From: Roseivirga sp. UBA6061
GTDB lineage: Bacteria > Bacteroidota > Bacteroidia > Cytophagales > Cyclobacteriaceae
Assembly: GCA_002427745.1 (NCBI GenBank)
Contig: DIYF01000086.1
Location: forward strand, 34,476 to 86,664
DNA length: 52,189 nt
Direction of reading: 5' to 3'
This document shows positions 34,904 to 43,922 of the stretch, piece after piece (position 1 is the first letter of the stretch; every line of letters begins with the position of its first letter). The notes under the pieces were generated by a model. It was not told the origin of the DNA. It saw only the letters and a program-made list of their open reading frames with translations, and did not search any database. A program made the position numbers and the translations under genes.

Positions 34904-36298
34904 CTAATTTCCTCTGCCTGCTGTTTGTTTCGCCTCTGCCAGCATAGCATCCAGGTCTGCCCGGTCATACACCTTACCCCGAAGTATTACGGTATTGATT
35001 TTACGTGTATTGTTAATGTCCGTCAGGGGATTGGCATCGAGAAGTACTAGACTGGCGGTTTTTCCTGCTTCAATCGTCCCGAATTCCGATACCTTATTCT
35101 GGAAGATGGCTGGGTTTAGCGTGGCAGCCTGCAAGGCCTGAAGCCTGGTCATTCCACCTTCTACCATCAGTTCCAGCTCGTCATGCAGGCTGAAACCCGG
35201 GAAGCAGTAGGGGTTGGGGTAGTCAGTACCCGCAATGATTTTAACTCCTTTCTGAGCCAGCTTACCCATCAGTGAGAGCTGCAATCGGTATTTGGTTTTA
35301 GAAGCCTTATAAAACTCAGCAGTGCGGGACCTGAAACGAAAGTCGTTGGCCGGATTCCAGGTGCTGGTCATAAATACCGGCAGGTAGTCCAGGCGTTCAT
35401 CGTTGATAAAACTGCTGTCGTTCAGGTGAGCGATACTGCGCAATACGGTAAGGGTAGGAGATAACCACATATCACTGCCGGCCATAACGGTCGCCAGGGA
35501 ATCGAAAATAGCCTCATTAAAATTATCCGCCATCAGCTCCATACTCTTCTGGCTAAAGGGGCTGGGTTGGGCAGCCAGAGATTCCAGGTCTGAGTTACTG
35601 GCCTCAAGAATGCCATACATATGTTCACTGCTGTACTGGCCGACTTCCATAGCTTCCCAGATGCTCACCGATGACGGAATATGTCCGGCAAAAGGGATAT
35701 CCTTTTCCTTACTGTGTTCAGCAATGGCCATATAGGCATCTTTGGTCAGGCGACTGTACACTTTCAGAAAGTCGACTCCTGAGGCTATTTGCTTATCTAC
35801 TTCAGCAATGGCTTCTTCGCGGTTGGCTACTCCTGATGAACCGGGCCAGATTGGCGGTACGCCATCAATAATGGCACCTGCTGCATAAATGTCCGGTGCT
35901 ATAAGCTCACCTGAGGCTGTTTGCTTGCGTACCGTATTGATCACGTCAGGGTTGCCCCACATTTCTCTGATACCGGTAATGCCGTTGGCAATAAGCAGGG
36001 GATTGGAACTGGTATAATTCCAGAAATAGTGTGTGTGCATATCCCAAAGCCCCGGAATGAGGTATTTACCTGAGCCATCCACTACGGCAGCACCCTCACC
36101 GGGAACCACATATTTGCGATAAATCCCGCTTATTTTATTACCATCAATCCCCAGATTACGGTCGGGCAGAATTTCGCCCGTTTCTACATCAATAATATTA
36201 ACGTTTTGAATGATCAGATCGTGGTTTGCTTCCTGTGACTGACAAGCCGTAAAAGGCAGGATAAGTAATAGCAGAACCGGGCTAAGGAGATGCTTCAT
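34904..36298 (-). CDS. Amidohydrolase family lipoprotein
   Basis: 464 aa. A lipoprotein signal (LILPFTACQSQ, Cys at about 19) and a metal-dependent amidohydrolase of the imidazolonepropionase/prolidase group: DMHTHY near residue 88 (metal HxH), FAGHIPSSVS and SSEHMYGI with further His ligands, and AGTDYPNP near the C-terminus with the catalytic Asp. A Lys in FLKVYSRL could be the carboxylated bridging residue. Probably a periplasmic dipeptidase or related hydrolase; the substrate is unknown. Confidence 0.86.
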   Translation of the reverse strand: MKHLLSPVLLLLILPFTACQSQEANHDLIIQNVNIIDVETGEILPDRNLGIDGNKISGIYRKYVVPGEGAAVVDGSGKYLIPGLWDMHTHYFWNYTSSNPLLIANGITGIREMWGNPDVINTVRKQTASGELIAPDIYAAGAIIDGVPPIWPGSSGVANREEAIAEVDKQIASGVDFLKVYSRLTKDAYMAIAEHSKEKDIPFAGHIPSSVSIWEAMEVGQYSSEHMYGILEASNSDLESLAAQPSPFSQKSMELMADNFNEAIFDSLATVMAGSDMWLSPTLTVLRSIAHLNDSSFINDERLDYLPVFMTSTWNPANDFRFRSRTAEFYKASKTKYRLQLSLMGKLAQKGVKIIAGTDYPNPYCFPGFSLHDELELMVEGGMTRLQALQAATLNPAIFQNKVSEFGTIEAGKTASLVLLDANPLTDINNTRKINTVILRGKVYDRADLDAMLAEAKQTAGRGN

Positions 36299-36593
36299 AA
36301 AAAAATCATTTATCTAAACTAAGCATCAGACCGTGCAGTTTTGCGGCATTTTGAGGGAGCGGAAGATTTCAGGACTCAATGGAATTCGTGAATAAGGAGT
36401 GTTTGAAGAGTGAAGTGCGACTTTTTGTAAGTATAGGTAGTTTATCTGTGTGTGAAATGCGCATTCCTGCATTTGAAATTTCAATCGGCTTTAGTTTAAT
36501 TAATTGATTTACAGAGGGTTGGGGTAAGGGTTGTTGGCGCTCAAAATCAGCACAATTTCAAATTTTGATATATTCATTCAAAACCGAAACTGA
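36299..36593. other. Intergenic region with palindromes upstream of the histidine kinase
   Basis: About 295 bases between divergent genes. It contains two perfect palindromes eight bases apart: AATGCGCATT (36456-36465) and TTGAAATTTCAA (36473-36484), plus a near-palindrome TCAAATTTTGA just before the kinase start (about 36558-36570). These may be operators for either gene. No clear consensus promoter was found. Confidence 0.4.
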
Positions 36594-38486
36594 GTGAAAA
36601 GGCCCGTCCTCTATGTATTTCTTCTTTCATTAATCTCAATAGGACCCTTACGGGCACAGGTGTCTTCCAAAGCAATTCTCGACTTAAGATCAGAAGATTT
36701 CAGCTCTTCCGTACTGCTCAACGGGGAATGGGATTTCTATTGGGACGAATTGCTCGTTCACTCAAAAGAATTTACGGGAAAAGAACCGGAAAAAGTATCT
36801 GTACCACACAACTGGGCCCGATCGGGAGCCGGAGGGGAGGAGTTACCTGCTTTTGGTTATGCCACCTATGCGGTGCAGGTATTGTTGCCGAAAAGTGAAA
36901 GTGAGCTTGGCTTACTAATTACACATGCCTACTCGTCCTATAAAGTGTTGCTCAATGGCATGACGGCCTATGAGTCCGGCAAGGTGGCTACTAAGGAAAG
37001 TGACTACCTCATGTACCGCGAACCCAAGGTACTGCGTCTCCATGGCATCCAAACAGACACACTGGACCTGGTGATACAGGTGGCCAATTACGATCATTCG
37101 GTAGCAGGCCTGGCTACGGGTATTGAACTGGCTTCCGCAGATAAACTGATAAGGCGCATTGAGCTGAACAGGGGAGTAAGCATGTTCATTGCGGGTGGTC
37201 TGGGCATCACAGGATTTATCCTGCTCATGTTCTGTCTGGGGGCAGATCACTTGTCGCTTTCTGCTCTTTTCTATGCCTTCTTCTCCCTGGCCATGATGTA
37301 TAGAATTATCGGAGCTGACTTTTATCCGCTGCACGGCATGTTCCGCAATGTAGATGCTATGCTGTCTCTGTGTATGGAGTATATCAGTATTTATGCTGCC
37401 TCACTTTTTGCCGGTTTGTTCATTTTCAATATGTATCCCCGGCAAACGAGTAAGTGGGTGAAATGGCCCTTTGTTATCATTTGTTCGGCTTTTATTGTTC
37501 AGGTGCTGGTACTCCCGGCTTTCATTTATACCCAAACCCTGATTTACTTCCTGCTATTCCTCATTATCTATGTGTTCGTGTTTGTGGTGATTGTGATCAA
37601 AGCACGCCTCGCTAATGAACCCGCCTCCAGATATCTCGTGAGCGCCCTGTCCGTACTGCTTTTCTGGGTGGGCTTTCAGACACTGGCCTTCAGCGGTATA
37701 CTGGTGGTAAGCTATGATTTACGGTTTGTCCTGCTCACTATTATCATCATTCTCTGTAATCTGGCCCTTTACCGCACACTTTTCTATAAGGTCAAGGTGA
37801 TTAATCAGGCAGAAGCTGATCTCGCACTTCAAAAGAATAAGCAGACCATGCTCTCGCTTATATCACATGAGATCAAGATGCCGGTGGCTACCCTTCAGAT
37901 GAATATCGAAATGCTGGATCATGCCAGTGGCTCCCCGCAGAAATTCCTGGAGGTAAAGGACAAGCTGATTGGCATGTCTAAGAAATCGGTGAGTACCATC
38001 AAGCAGATGCTTCATGACTTTATCTATTTCATGTCTACCAGGCAAGGCAACACAGATGAGCTTACGCTCCGTCAGCTGGAGGATTTCTGTAAGAATAACT
38101 GGAGCCTCAAAGTGTTTTGCCATGCCTGCAAGGTGGCCGGGCCCAATGTGTTTCTTACCGACAAAATGACTTTGAGATATATACTGAATACATTGATAAC
38201 CAACGCGTTGAAGTACTCACCCTCTACAGCAGCCAGACCCGAAATCAAGGTGGCTATGGAAGAAGATATTGCTATTATCGAGATCCGGGACTATGGCCCG
38301 GGTATGCCTAAGGAGGTGCTGGACAGAATAGGTGAGTCACGTGCTCATATCAATGAGAATAATGAAATATCCGGGATGGGACTGTTTTTGGCGATGGACC
38401 TGGCAACACGCCTGGGGCATCACATTGATGTGGCTTCCCGACTCGGAGGAGGTACGAGTGTCTATGTGAAAATTAAACGGAAATGA
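36594..38486 (+). CDS. 7TMR-DISM-like sensor histidine kinase
   Basis: 630 aa starting at GTG, the only possible start before the signal peptide (1-21). A periplasmic beta-sandwich like the galactose-binding-type domain (about 35-195, VLLNGEWDFYWDE and YKVLLNGMTAYESGKV) is followed by seven helices (about 200-395), a HisKA domain with SHEIKMPV and phospho-acceptor His425, and a HATPase domain with N-box LITNALKYSP, G1 DYGPGMP and G2 GMGLFLA. It probably detects a ligand outside and signals to the response regulator encoded directly downstream (overlap ATGA). Confidence 0.92.
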   Translation: MKRPVLYVFLLSLISIGPLRAQVSSKAILDLRSEDFSSSVLLNGEWDFYWDELLVHSKEFTGKEPEKVSVPHNWARSGAGGEELPAFGYATYAVQVLLPKSESELGLLITHAYSSYKVLLNGMTAYESGKVATKESDYLMYREPKVLRLHGIQTDTLDLVIQVANYDHSVAGLATGIELASADKLIRRIELNRGVSMFIAGGLGITGFILLMFCLGADHLSLSALFYAFFSLAMMYRIIGADFYPLHGMFRNVDAMLSLCMEYISIYAASLFAGLFIFNMYPRQTSKWVKWPFVIICSAFIVQVLVLPAFIYTQTLIYFLLFLIIYVFVFVVIVIKARLANEPASRYLVSALSVLLFWVGFQTLAFSGILVVSYDLRFVLLTIIIILCNLALYRTLFYKVKVINQAEADLALQKNKQTMLSLISHEIKMPVATLQMNIEMLDHASGSPQKFLEVKDKLIGMSKKSVSTIKQMLHDFIYFMSTRQGNTDELTLRQLEDFCKNNWSLKVFCHACKVAGPNVFLTDKMTLRYILNTLITNALKYSPSTAARPEIKVAMEEDIAIIEIRDYGPGMPKEVLDRIGESRAHINENNEISGMGLFLAMDLATRLGHHIDVASRLGGGTSVYVKIKRK

Positions 38487-38866
38487 TTAGAATACTATTA
38501 GTAGAAGACGATTTTGGAGTCAGGGATAACCTGAAGGATTTCCTCGAGTTCTTTTTTGATGACCTGGAAATTGAGCAGGCTATCAATGGAGTAGAGGGGA
38601 TAAAGCTTGTGAGAGAGAAGAAATACGATATCCTGATAACTGACCAGATGATGCCGGATATGAAAGGCTCGGAGTTTATAGAACGCACCATTGATAAGCT
38701 CAGAAAGGACAATACCTGGATATATATCTACAGCGGACAACTGATGAACGAGTTGCATAAAGAGCTGAGTGATTTTCAGGAGGTCAGGGTGATCGACAAA
38801 CTGACCAACCCCATCTTCTTTAAGGAGCTGGTAGAGGAATACAGACAAAGCCAGATGGCAAGCTGA
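38483..38866 (+). CDS. Single-domain response regulator
   Basis: 127 aa consisting only of a receiver domain: acidic pair in LLVEDDFGV (9-10), phospho-acceptor Asp54 in ILITDQMMPD, a Ser in IYIYSGQL, and the Lys of VIDKLTNP. No output domain follows, so it is a CheY-like relay or acts by protein binding. The ATG overlaps the kinase stop by four bases, so kinase and regulator form a pair. Confidence 0.93.
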   Translation: MIRILLVEDDFGVRDNLKDFLEFFFDDLEIEQAINGVEGIKLVREKKYDILITDQMMPDMKGSEFIERTIDKLRKDNTWIYIYSGQLMNELHKELSDFQEVRVIDKLTNPIFFKELVEEYRQSQMAS

Positions 38867-38873
38867 GCGATGA

Positions 38874-39074
38874 TCAGGACCTTCTCATCATCAGCAGTAT
38901 GATACCGATTACCAGAGAGGCAATTCCTGAAAAGGCAAGCAATAGCATGGCCAGTAGCATTGAGTCGCCATCAAGTTCTTCAGGTGATTTGCCTGTATAG
39001 ACTATACTAACGGTGAAGAGAAAGAGTGTCAGGGTCAGAGCTGCCTTGAGAAAGCGGGAAATGGCTTTTTTCAT
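38874..39074 (-). CDS. Small two-helix membrane protein
   Basis: 66 aa with a basic N-terminus and two membrane helices (about 8-27 and 38-61) and a short acidic loop (GKSPEELDGDS). No family recognised. Convergent with the response regulator at a distance of only seven bases. Support is modest but the hydrophobic pattern and start (TTATGAAAAAAG) look genuine. Confidence 0.55.
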   Translation of the reverse strand: MKKAISRFLKAALTLTLFLFTVSIVYTGKSPEELDGDSMLLAMLLLAFSGIASLVIGIILLMMRRS

Positions 39075-39180
39075 AACTTAATAAATATGGGCGCTGAACC
39101 TGGTTTCGGAGAACTGTATTAAACTAGGGTCAACCTGCGTTCATGAATCTAAAAGCCCTGTTCCTGAACCCCTGCTTTAG

Positions 39181-41550
39181 TCAGAAATCAATGACTACAC
39201 CAATACTGGGCAGTACACTGGAGTTTTCAAGTTCTGTAATTTGCATCAGCATTCGGGGAGCGAGCTCCATGCCCTGAGCATCCCGTGCAAGGCCGTATTG
39301 TGGGACGTCAGGAATCTGCTGGCTGAAGAAATTCTGTATCTCCAGGAAGATATCCAGTGTCCATTTCTCGAAGTTCCATTTCTTATCGATGCGGATATCT
39401 GTCTGGTTGAAGGCATCCAGTCTTTGCTCACCAATCCGGCTGTAATCAATGATAATGGAAGGGTAATTGGCCAGTGTGGCGGCTTCATCTACCGGAGCAA
39501 AGGGAGTGGTGCCCAGGTAGCGGGTGCGCAGGCTCAGTTCCCAGTTCCTGCCCCATTTATAACCGCCTGTAAAGGTCAGGAGATGGCGACTGTCCCAGGA
39601 GCTGGGCAGAAATACGTCTGGATCGAAGGCCGTATACTCACTGTGGTAGTAGGTATAGGCCAGAATGGCGTAATAGTTATTGGTGAATTTCTTCTGGTAA
39701 AGAAATTCCAGCCCATAAGTGCGGCCAAGCCCTACGCTGGCAATGGGTTCGTTCCCCAGTACACTGAAGTCTGCGCCCAGGTTGGCCAGAGAAACGCCAT
39801 CTGTAATGGAAACCGGGTAGTTGTCATACTTCTTGTAGAAGCCCTCAAGCGTGAAGCGGGCAGAAGGGGTTACGAGGTATTCCAGACCCAGCACGGCATG
39901 GTCGCTGCGAATGTATCTGGCATTTTGATTGGCAAATGCTCCGCCATTGGTAGTAAACCCGAGAATTGTATAAGGGGGGATTTTGTAGTAACGCCCCAGT
40001 GATGCATTCAATGACCATTTTCTGGCCTCGTCAAATGTGTAAGAACCTGAAATGCGTGGACTCAGTGTACGGAAAATGTTGTTGCCGTCATCGGTAAAGG
40101 TGTTCCCGTCAAAACGAAGCCCCAGGGAAAGACTTAGTCGTTCATCGTTGAAAGTGCGGTTGGCCTGGCCAAAGGCACCATATCTGAAGAAGTTGATGGA
40201 GTTGTCAAACTGGAAGTTGTTCACATTATCAATTGTGGCATTACTGTAATCTACATTCTGAAGACTGGTACCCCAGCTTACAGTCCAGTGGCTGAGAAAT
40301 CTGGTATAGTTAAAACGGAGCTTTGTTTCCATTTCAGTAGACTCATTCCGAAAGAAAAGCCCGGTTTGGTTCAGGTTATCAGTAAAGCGTCTGAAATCGT
40401 TACTCAGAATGTTGTTACTCAGGGTGAGCCGGGTAAAACCGCTACCGTTTTTGAATCGGCTTTTCCAACTGGCCCCAATGGTGTTGCTCTTCTGCTTGAT
40501 GATGGGTACCTGATCCTGAGTGGCTTGTTGCTCTGCATCAAACTCGTCTAACTCATTGACCCTGAAATCATCTATTGAGCCCAGACCCGTGATAATCAAT
40601 TCATTATAGTCATCAATTTTATGTGTGACCTTGTACTGATAATCCCAGTAATCAGGGAGGATAGGGAGCCCTATCAGCTCAAAAATTAATTGCAGGTAAG
40701 AACGTCTGGCGGATACGATAAATGAGGTATTGCTTGACTCCTTGTCTTTTTTAAAGAGGGGGCCTTCCAGGGTCAGGGCAGTTTCACTACTACCAATCCT
40801 AATGTTCTTTTTAAGCTCGCGGTTATTGCCGTTTCGCTGGTCAAACTGTAGAACCCCTGAAAGTACATTGTCATATTGGGAGCCAAAAGCAGAGGTCGAT
40901 AGTGTTACGCCCTCAAAGAAACTGACATTGAGCAGACCCACAGGCCCCCCGGCACTTCCCTGCGTAGAGAAGTGGTTGATATTGGGGATTTCAATACCGT
41001 CCAGATAATAGACATTCTCGTTGGGAGCACCGCCACGAATAATGACATCATTGCGAAAACCACCTATGGATCCCGATACTCCGGGGAGAGACTGCACCAC
41101 CTTGGCGATATCGTTATTACCACCCGGATAGGTAGCAATTTCTTCAGCAGAGAGCTTTTGAATGGACAGTGGCGTCTCTTCAATCTTTTCAAAAGGGTTA
41201 GCTGTGACCACCACCTCTTCCAGCTCAGACACAGCTTCCTTCAGCTCGAAATTCAAATCCGGAACACCTCCTGATTTGATCACAATATTATATCTGATCA
41301 CCGTTTCATAGCCTACAAAGGAGGCCTGCACACTGTAGGTTTTTGCAGGAATGTTTTTAATGGTATAAAAACCCTGACCGTTGGTAACAGCACCCAATGT
41401 GGTTTCAAGTATCTGCACAGTAGCACCGGGAATGGTCTCACCGGTTTTGGCATCTTTAACCGAACCCGAGAGTTCACCCAGTCCCTGAAAGGCAAGGGCC
41501 TGACCGGTAAAAAACAAGGCCATAGTGCAGATAAGCAATCTTTTAGTCAT
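39181..41550 (-). CDS. TonB-dependent receptor with CarboxypepD-reg domain
   Basis: 789 aa from the ATG at 41550. Signal peptide (1-20), a carboxypeptidase-like domain (about 25-105, LSGSVKDAKTGETIPGATVQI), a plug (about 115-225, IQKLSAEEIATYPGGNNDIAKVVQ in parts and FRNDVIIRGGAPNENVYYLDGIEIPN), and a beta-barrel ending in SSVLPSIGVVIDF with the terminal aromatic residue. Upstream is the fatty-acid hydroxylase gene, at 142 bases, and no SusD partner is present. Ligand unknown. The long open frame to 41661 includes an implausible N-terminus. Confidence 0.92.
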   Translation of the reverse strand: MTKRLLICTMALFFTGQALAFQGLGELSGSVKDAKTGETIPGATVQILETTLGAVTNGQGFYTIKNIPAKTYSVQASFVGYETVIRYNIVIKSGGVPDLNFELKEAVSELEEVVVTANPFEKIEETPLSIQKLSAEEIATYPGGNNDIAKVVQSLPGVSGSIGGFRNDVIIRGGAPNENVYYLDGIEIPNINHFSTQGSAGGPVGLLNVSFFEGVTLSTSAFGSQYDNVLSGVLQFDQRNGNNRELKKNIRIGSSETALTLEGPLFKKDKESSNTSFIVSARRSYLQLIFELIGLPILPDYWDYQYKVTHKIDDYNELIITGLGSIDDFRVNELDEFDAEQQATQDQVPIIKQKSNTIGASWKSRFKNGSGFTRLTLSNNILSNDFRRFTDNLNQTGLFFRNESTEMETKLRFNYTRFLSHWTVSWGTSLQNVDYSNATIDNVNNFQFDNSINFFRYGAFGQANRTFNDERLSLSLGLRFDGNTFTDDGNNIFRTLSPRISGSYTFDEARKWSLNASLGRYYKIPPYTILGFTTNGGAFANQNARYIRSDHAVLGLEYLVTPSARFTLEGFYKKYDNYPVSITDGVSLANLGADFSVLGNEPIASVGLGRTYGLEFLYQKKFTNNYYAILAYTYYHSEYTAFDPDVFLPSSWDSRHLLTFTGGYKWGRNWELSLRTRYLGTTPFAPVDEAATLANYPSIIIDYSRIGEQRLDAFNQTDIRIDKKWNFEKWTLDIFLEIQNFFSQQIPDVPQYGLARDAQGMELAPRMLMQITELENSSVLPSIGVVIDF

Positions 41551-41692
41551 AATGGTATGAGTCCTTTTGCTCGTAAATACGACTACATAAACCCGTATGG
41601 ATGTGAACTGTTTAAAGCTTTTGTTATGAATATTTTCAGTAACAAGTAAGGGCTTGTGCATCAGGGAGATGAAAGAGGAGCCTTACGGCTGA

Positions 41693-42484
41693 TTATTTCC
41701 AGATTCTTCTTGAAATAAAGCCGGGGAGTATAGGCTCTATCAGCTGGCCTGCATAGGATTTGGGTGTGTCCTCTTCAATACCAAACTCCTCCGGTTCGTG
41801 GTCAGGGCAGGTATAGGTACCAAAAAGAATGTCCATCAGTGGAGATATGTTGGCATAGTTGCCCGCCCTTCTGTCTTTATCATGATGCCAGTGATGTAGC
41901 TCCGGAGCACCTATAATTTTCCGGATGGGACCCAGGGGAAGCCTGACATTCGAATGGATATAAATGGCCCAGATACCCCGGAAAGCTATAAAACCAGCCA
42001 GTGACTCCAGAGGGAAACCCAGGGCAAAAGCAGGAATGTTGATAAGACCAACCGTATAAAGAGAGTCAAGCGGGTGCTCACGATGGGCTGCAAGCCAATC
42101 CAGATGTTCAGCGCTGTGGTGCACCTTGTGAAAGCGCCACAGGAATTCTACATTATGTTGTAGGCGATGCCCCCAGTAAATGAGAAAATCACTCAGCACT
42201 ACCACCCAGATCATCTGCAGCCATAAGGGCATATTGCCGAAGAAGGAGGTGACTTGTTCAGGAACCAGACCTCTGAACCAGTGACCAAAATCACTTAGCA
42301 GCCAGAGTACCAGTCCACCCCAGAAGAGATACTGCCCCAGAAAAAAGCATAAATCTACAATCCAGCGAGGCCTGAATATGCTTTGACCGGGTTTGGCCGG
42401 GAATACTTTTTCCATCGGCAGAAAAACCAATGACATGAACAAAAAGCTCAAAGCGGTCTCCTGAAGTAGTTGTAGAGCTGCCAT
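41693..42484 (-). CDS. Sterol desaturase / fatty-acid hydroxylase family membrane protein
   Basis: 263 aa with four or five membrane helices and the three histidine clusters of the di-iron fatty-acid hydroxylase superfamily: GHRLQH near residue 106, FHKVHHSAEH near 118, and HHWHHDK near 198. The enzyme needs two iron atoms and oxygen and hydroxylates a lipid tail; the substrate may be a sphingolipid, a carotenoid, or an ornithine lipid. It starts three bases after the stop of the hypothetical repeat protein. Confidence 0.87.
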   Translation of the reverse strand: MAALQLLQETALSFLFMSLVFLPMEKVFPAKPGQSIFRPRWIVDLCFFLGQYLFWGGLVLWLLSDFGHWFRGLVPEQVTSFFGNMPLWLQMIWVVVLSDFLIYWGHRLQHNVEFLWRFHKVHHSAEHLDWLAAHREHPLDSLYTVGLINIPAFALGFPLESLAGFIAFRGIWAIYIHSNVRLPLGPIRKIIGAPELHHWHHDKDRRAGNYANISPLMDILFGTYTCPDHEPEEFGIEEDTPKSYAGQLIEPILPGFISRRIWK

Positions 42485-42487
42485 TTG

Positions 42488-43387
42488 TTATCTCCTGTTC
42501 TCCTTACTCAGGCTGTCAAGCCTTAACCTCAGGGCGGTCTTCCACAGGTTTATCAGACTATCTGCCAGACGGGTCTGATCAATTGGAACACCTGATTTTG
42601 ATGATAACATCAGCATCCGTTGCCTGTAGGACAGACTATCTATTTTCGCAAGCATTTGCTGTGATACGGAATCCTGATTAATCAGAGCACTGTCGATGCT
42701 TTGGTGGTAAGGGGCAAAAATCTTGCGCCAATACTGGTTAAAACCATGCTTCATATCTGTTGCCAGTGCTGAATGATTGGCAACCACAATGGATTTGGAG
42801 GTAGAGGCCAGCTGATTGTGTATGCTGTATACAGGAATCAAACCGGACGACTCCATGGCAGGTAAACGGGTAGAGTTCAGCAGACTGTTCAGATGGATTT
42901 TGGGTGGGGCATCAAAGCGGCTGTCTTTTTCTAAGTGGAGAGGGGTGCTGTTAGTCAAAACCGGCTTGTCGGCTTCTGTAAAAAGATCACGTAGCATTGA
43001 AGCCAGCTGCTCCTTATCAGTAGGGATAATCACCTTCGTAGAAGTAAACAATCGGTCATCTATGCTGGCTGAGTCCACTGCGTTATCTGATGTTGGATCG
43101 TTTTCTTTCCTCTTTTTGAGTGCTCCGTCCAGTATTTCCCTCAGCGGAGTCTGGTCAGTGGCAACCATTGACTTCGAAGAGGAAGCGATGATAAATGCGG
43201 AATCGGAAAAGTCGATGTTTAATTCGGGTTTTGGCAGACCTTCTTCCTCAGCTGTTTCGGTTGATATTGGATTTTGAACGGACTGAGCGGTCTGTGAATT
43301 CAGGTAGCCTGATTTGTAAGCCACGAAAACTGCCACTAAGCCTGAAAAAAGAAAAATGGTAAGCAGGCGAACAACTTTTGATGGCAT
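42488..43387 (-). CDS. Undescribed membrane-anchored protein with a repeated SKS motif
   Basis: 299 aa with one N-terminal membrane segment (8-24) and a polar, Ser/Thr/Asp-rich body. No known family. Four stretches share a pattern hxSxSK-x(3)-V/I-x(2)-D-x-x-x-L: about 67-82 (ASSSKSMVATDQTPL), 113-128 (FTSTKVIIPTDKEQL), 193-208 (ASTSKSIVVANHSAL), 259-274 (LSSKSGVPIDQTRL), each followed by a short helix. It probably sits in the periplasm or is surface-anchored. Coupled by three bases to the fatty-acid hydroxylase gene, which suggests a joint role. The start is firm because the anchor begins right after it. Confidence 0.6.
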   Translation of the reverse strand: MPSKVVRLLTIFLFSGLVAVFVAYKSGYLNSQTAQSVQNPISTETAEEEGLPKPELNIDFSDSAFIIASSSKSMVATDQTPLREILDGALKKRKENDPTSDNAVDSASIDDRLFTSTKVIIPTDKEQLASMLRDLFTEADKPVLTNSTPLHLEKDSRFDAPPKIHLNSLLNSTRLPAMESSGLIPVYSIHNQLASTSKSIVVANHSALATDMKHGFNQYWRKIFAPYHQSIDSALINQDSVSQQMLAKIDSLSYRQRMLMLSSKSGVPIDQTRLADSLINLWKTALRLRLDSLSKENRR

Positions 43388-43501
43388 AGAAGCTTCTTTC
43401 GTGACAAGTATTGGTTATCCTAATCACGAAAAGGTGAGCACTAATGTTGTACTACAGTGCGTTTCATTGCCTGGTATGGCCTGTAGGTTATATGCCCGAT
43501 A

Positions 43502-43810
43502 CTACCTCGATGGAGAAGGTAATTCAGCCTCTTTCAGGAAAATCTTCTTATCGGCCACAAAAGTACCGAAGGGAAGCAGGGAGGCCACGCCTGCCAGCAT
43601 CATGGTGCCAAAAGACCACTTTCTTTCCAGGGTCACAATCAGCACCCATACGCAGTAGGCAACGAACAAAACGCCATGCGCCAGACCAACCGGATAGGTA
43701 GGCTCCGGTATGTTAAAGATGTATTTGAGCGGCATACAAATTCCCATTAATAACAGGTAGCTGATTCCCTCAAGCAGGGCCAGAAGTCGGAGGAATTTGA
43801 GATGATTCAT
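43502..43810 (-). CDS. DUF3817 membrane protein
   Basis: 102 aa from the ATG at 43810, with three membrane helices and the DUF3817 pattern LRLLALLEGISYLLLMGICMPLKY, GLAHGVLFVAYCVWV and a short GTFVADKK near the end. Function unknown. The long frame to 43930 is rejected because homologues begin at MNHLKFLR, and because a promoter lies inside the extension. Confidence 0.85.
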   Translation of the reverse strand: MNHLKFLRLLALLEGISYLLLMGICMPLKYIFNIPEPTYPVGLAHGVLFVAYCVWVLIVTLERKWSFGTMMLAGVASLLPFGTFVADKKIFLKEAELPSPSR

Positions 43811-43830
43811 AACCGGGTTGTGCTTTGGGG

Positions 43831-43862
43831 CGAAGATAGTGTCAGAAGCTCTACTCCTCAAA
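43831..43862 (-). promoter_or_regulatory. Promoter of the DUF3817 gene
   Basis: On the minus strand TTTG (43862-43859), 20 bases, then TATCTTCG (43838-43831), one base from TAnnTTTG. The start would be about 15 bases before the ATG at 43810, which supports the short start. Confidence 0.5.
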
Positions 43863-43922
43863 GAATTGCCGTTGGTTTTATCTGGCATAATGGGTAAACT
43901 CAGGAAACTATTTTTTATCCAT

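Noticed and set aside
39241..40002. 253-codon plus-strand open frame
   Set aside because: It lies opposite the well-supported TonB receptor gene, has no recognisable domain and an unusual composition rich in Gln, Ile and Val. It is an antisense shadow of the receptor.
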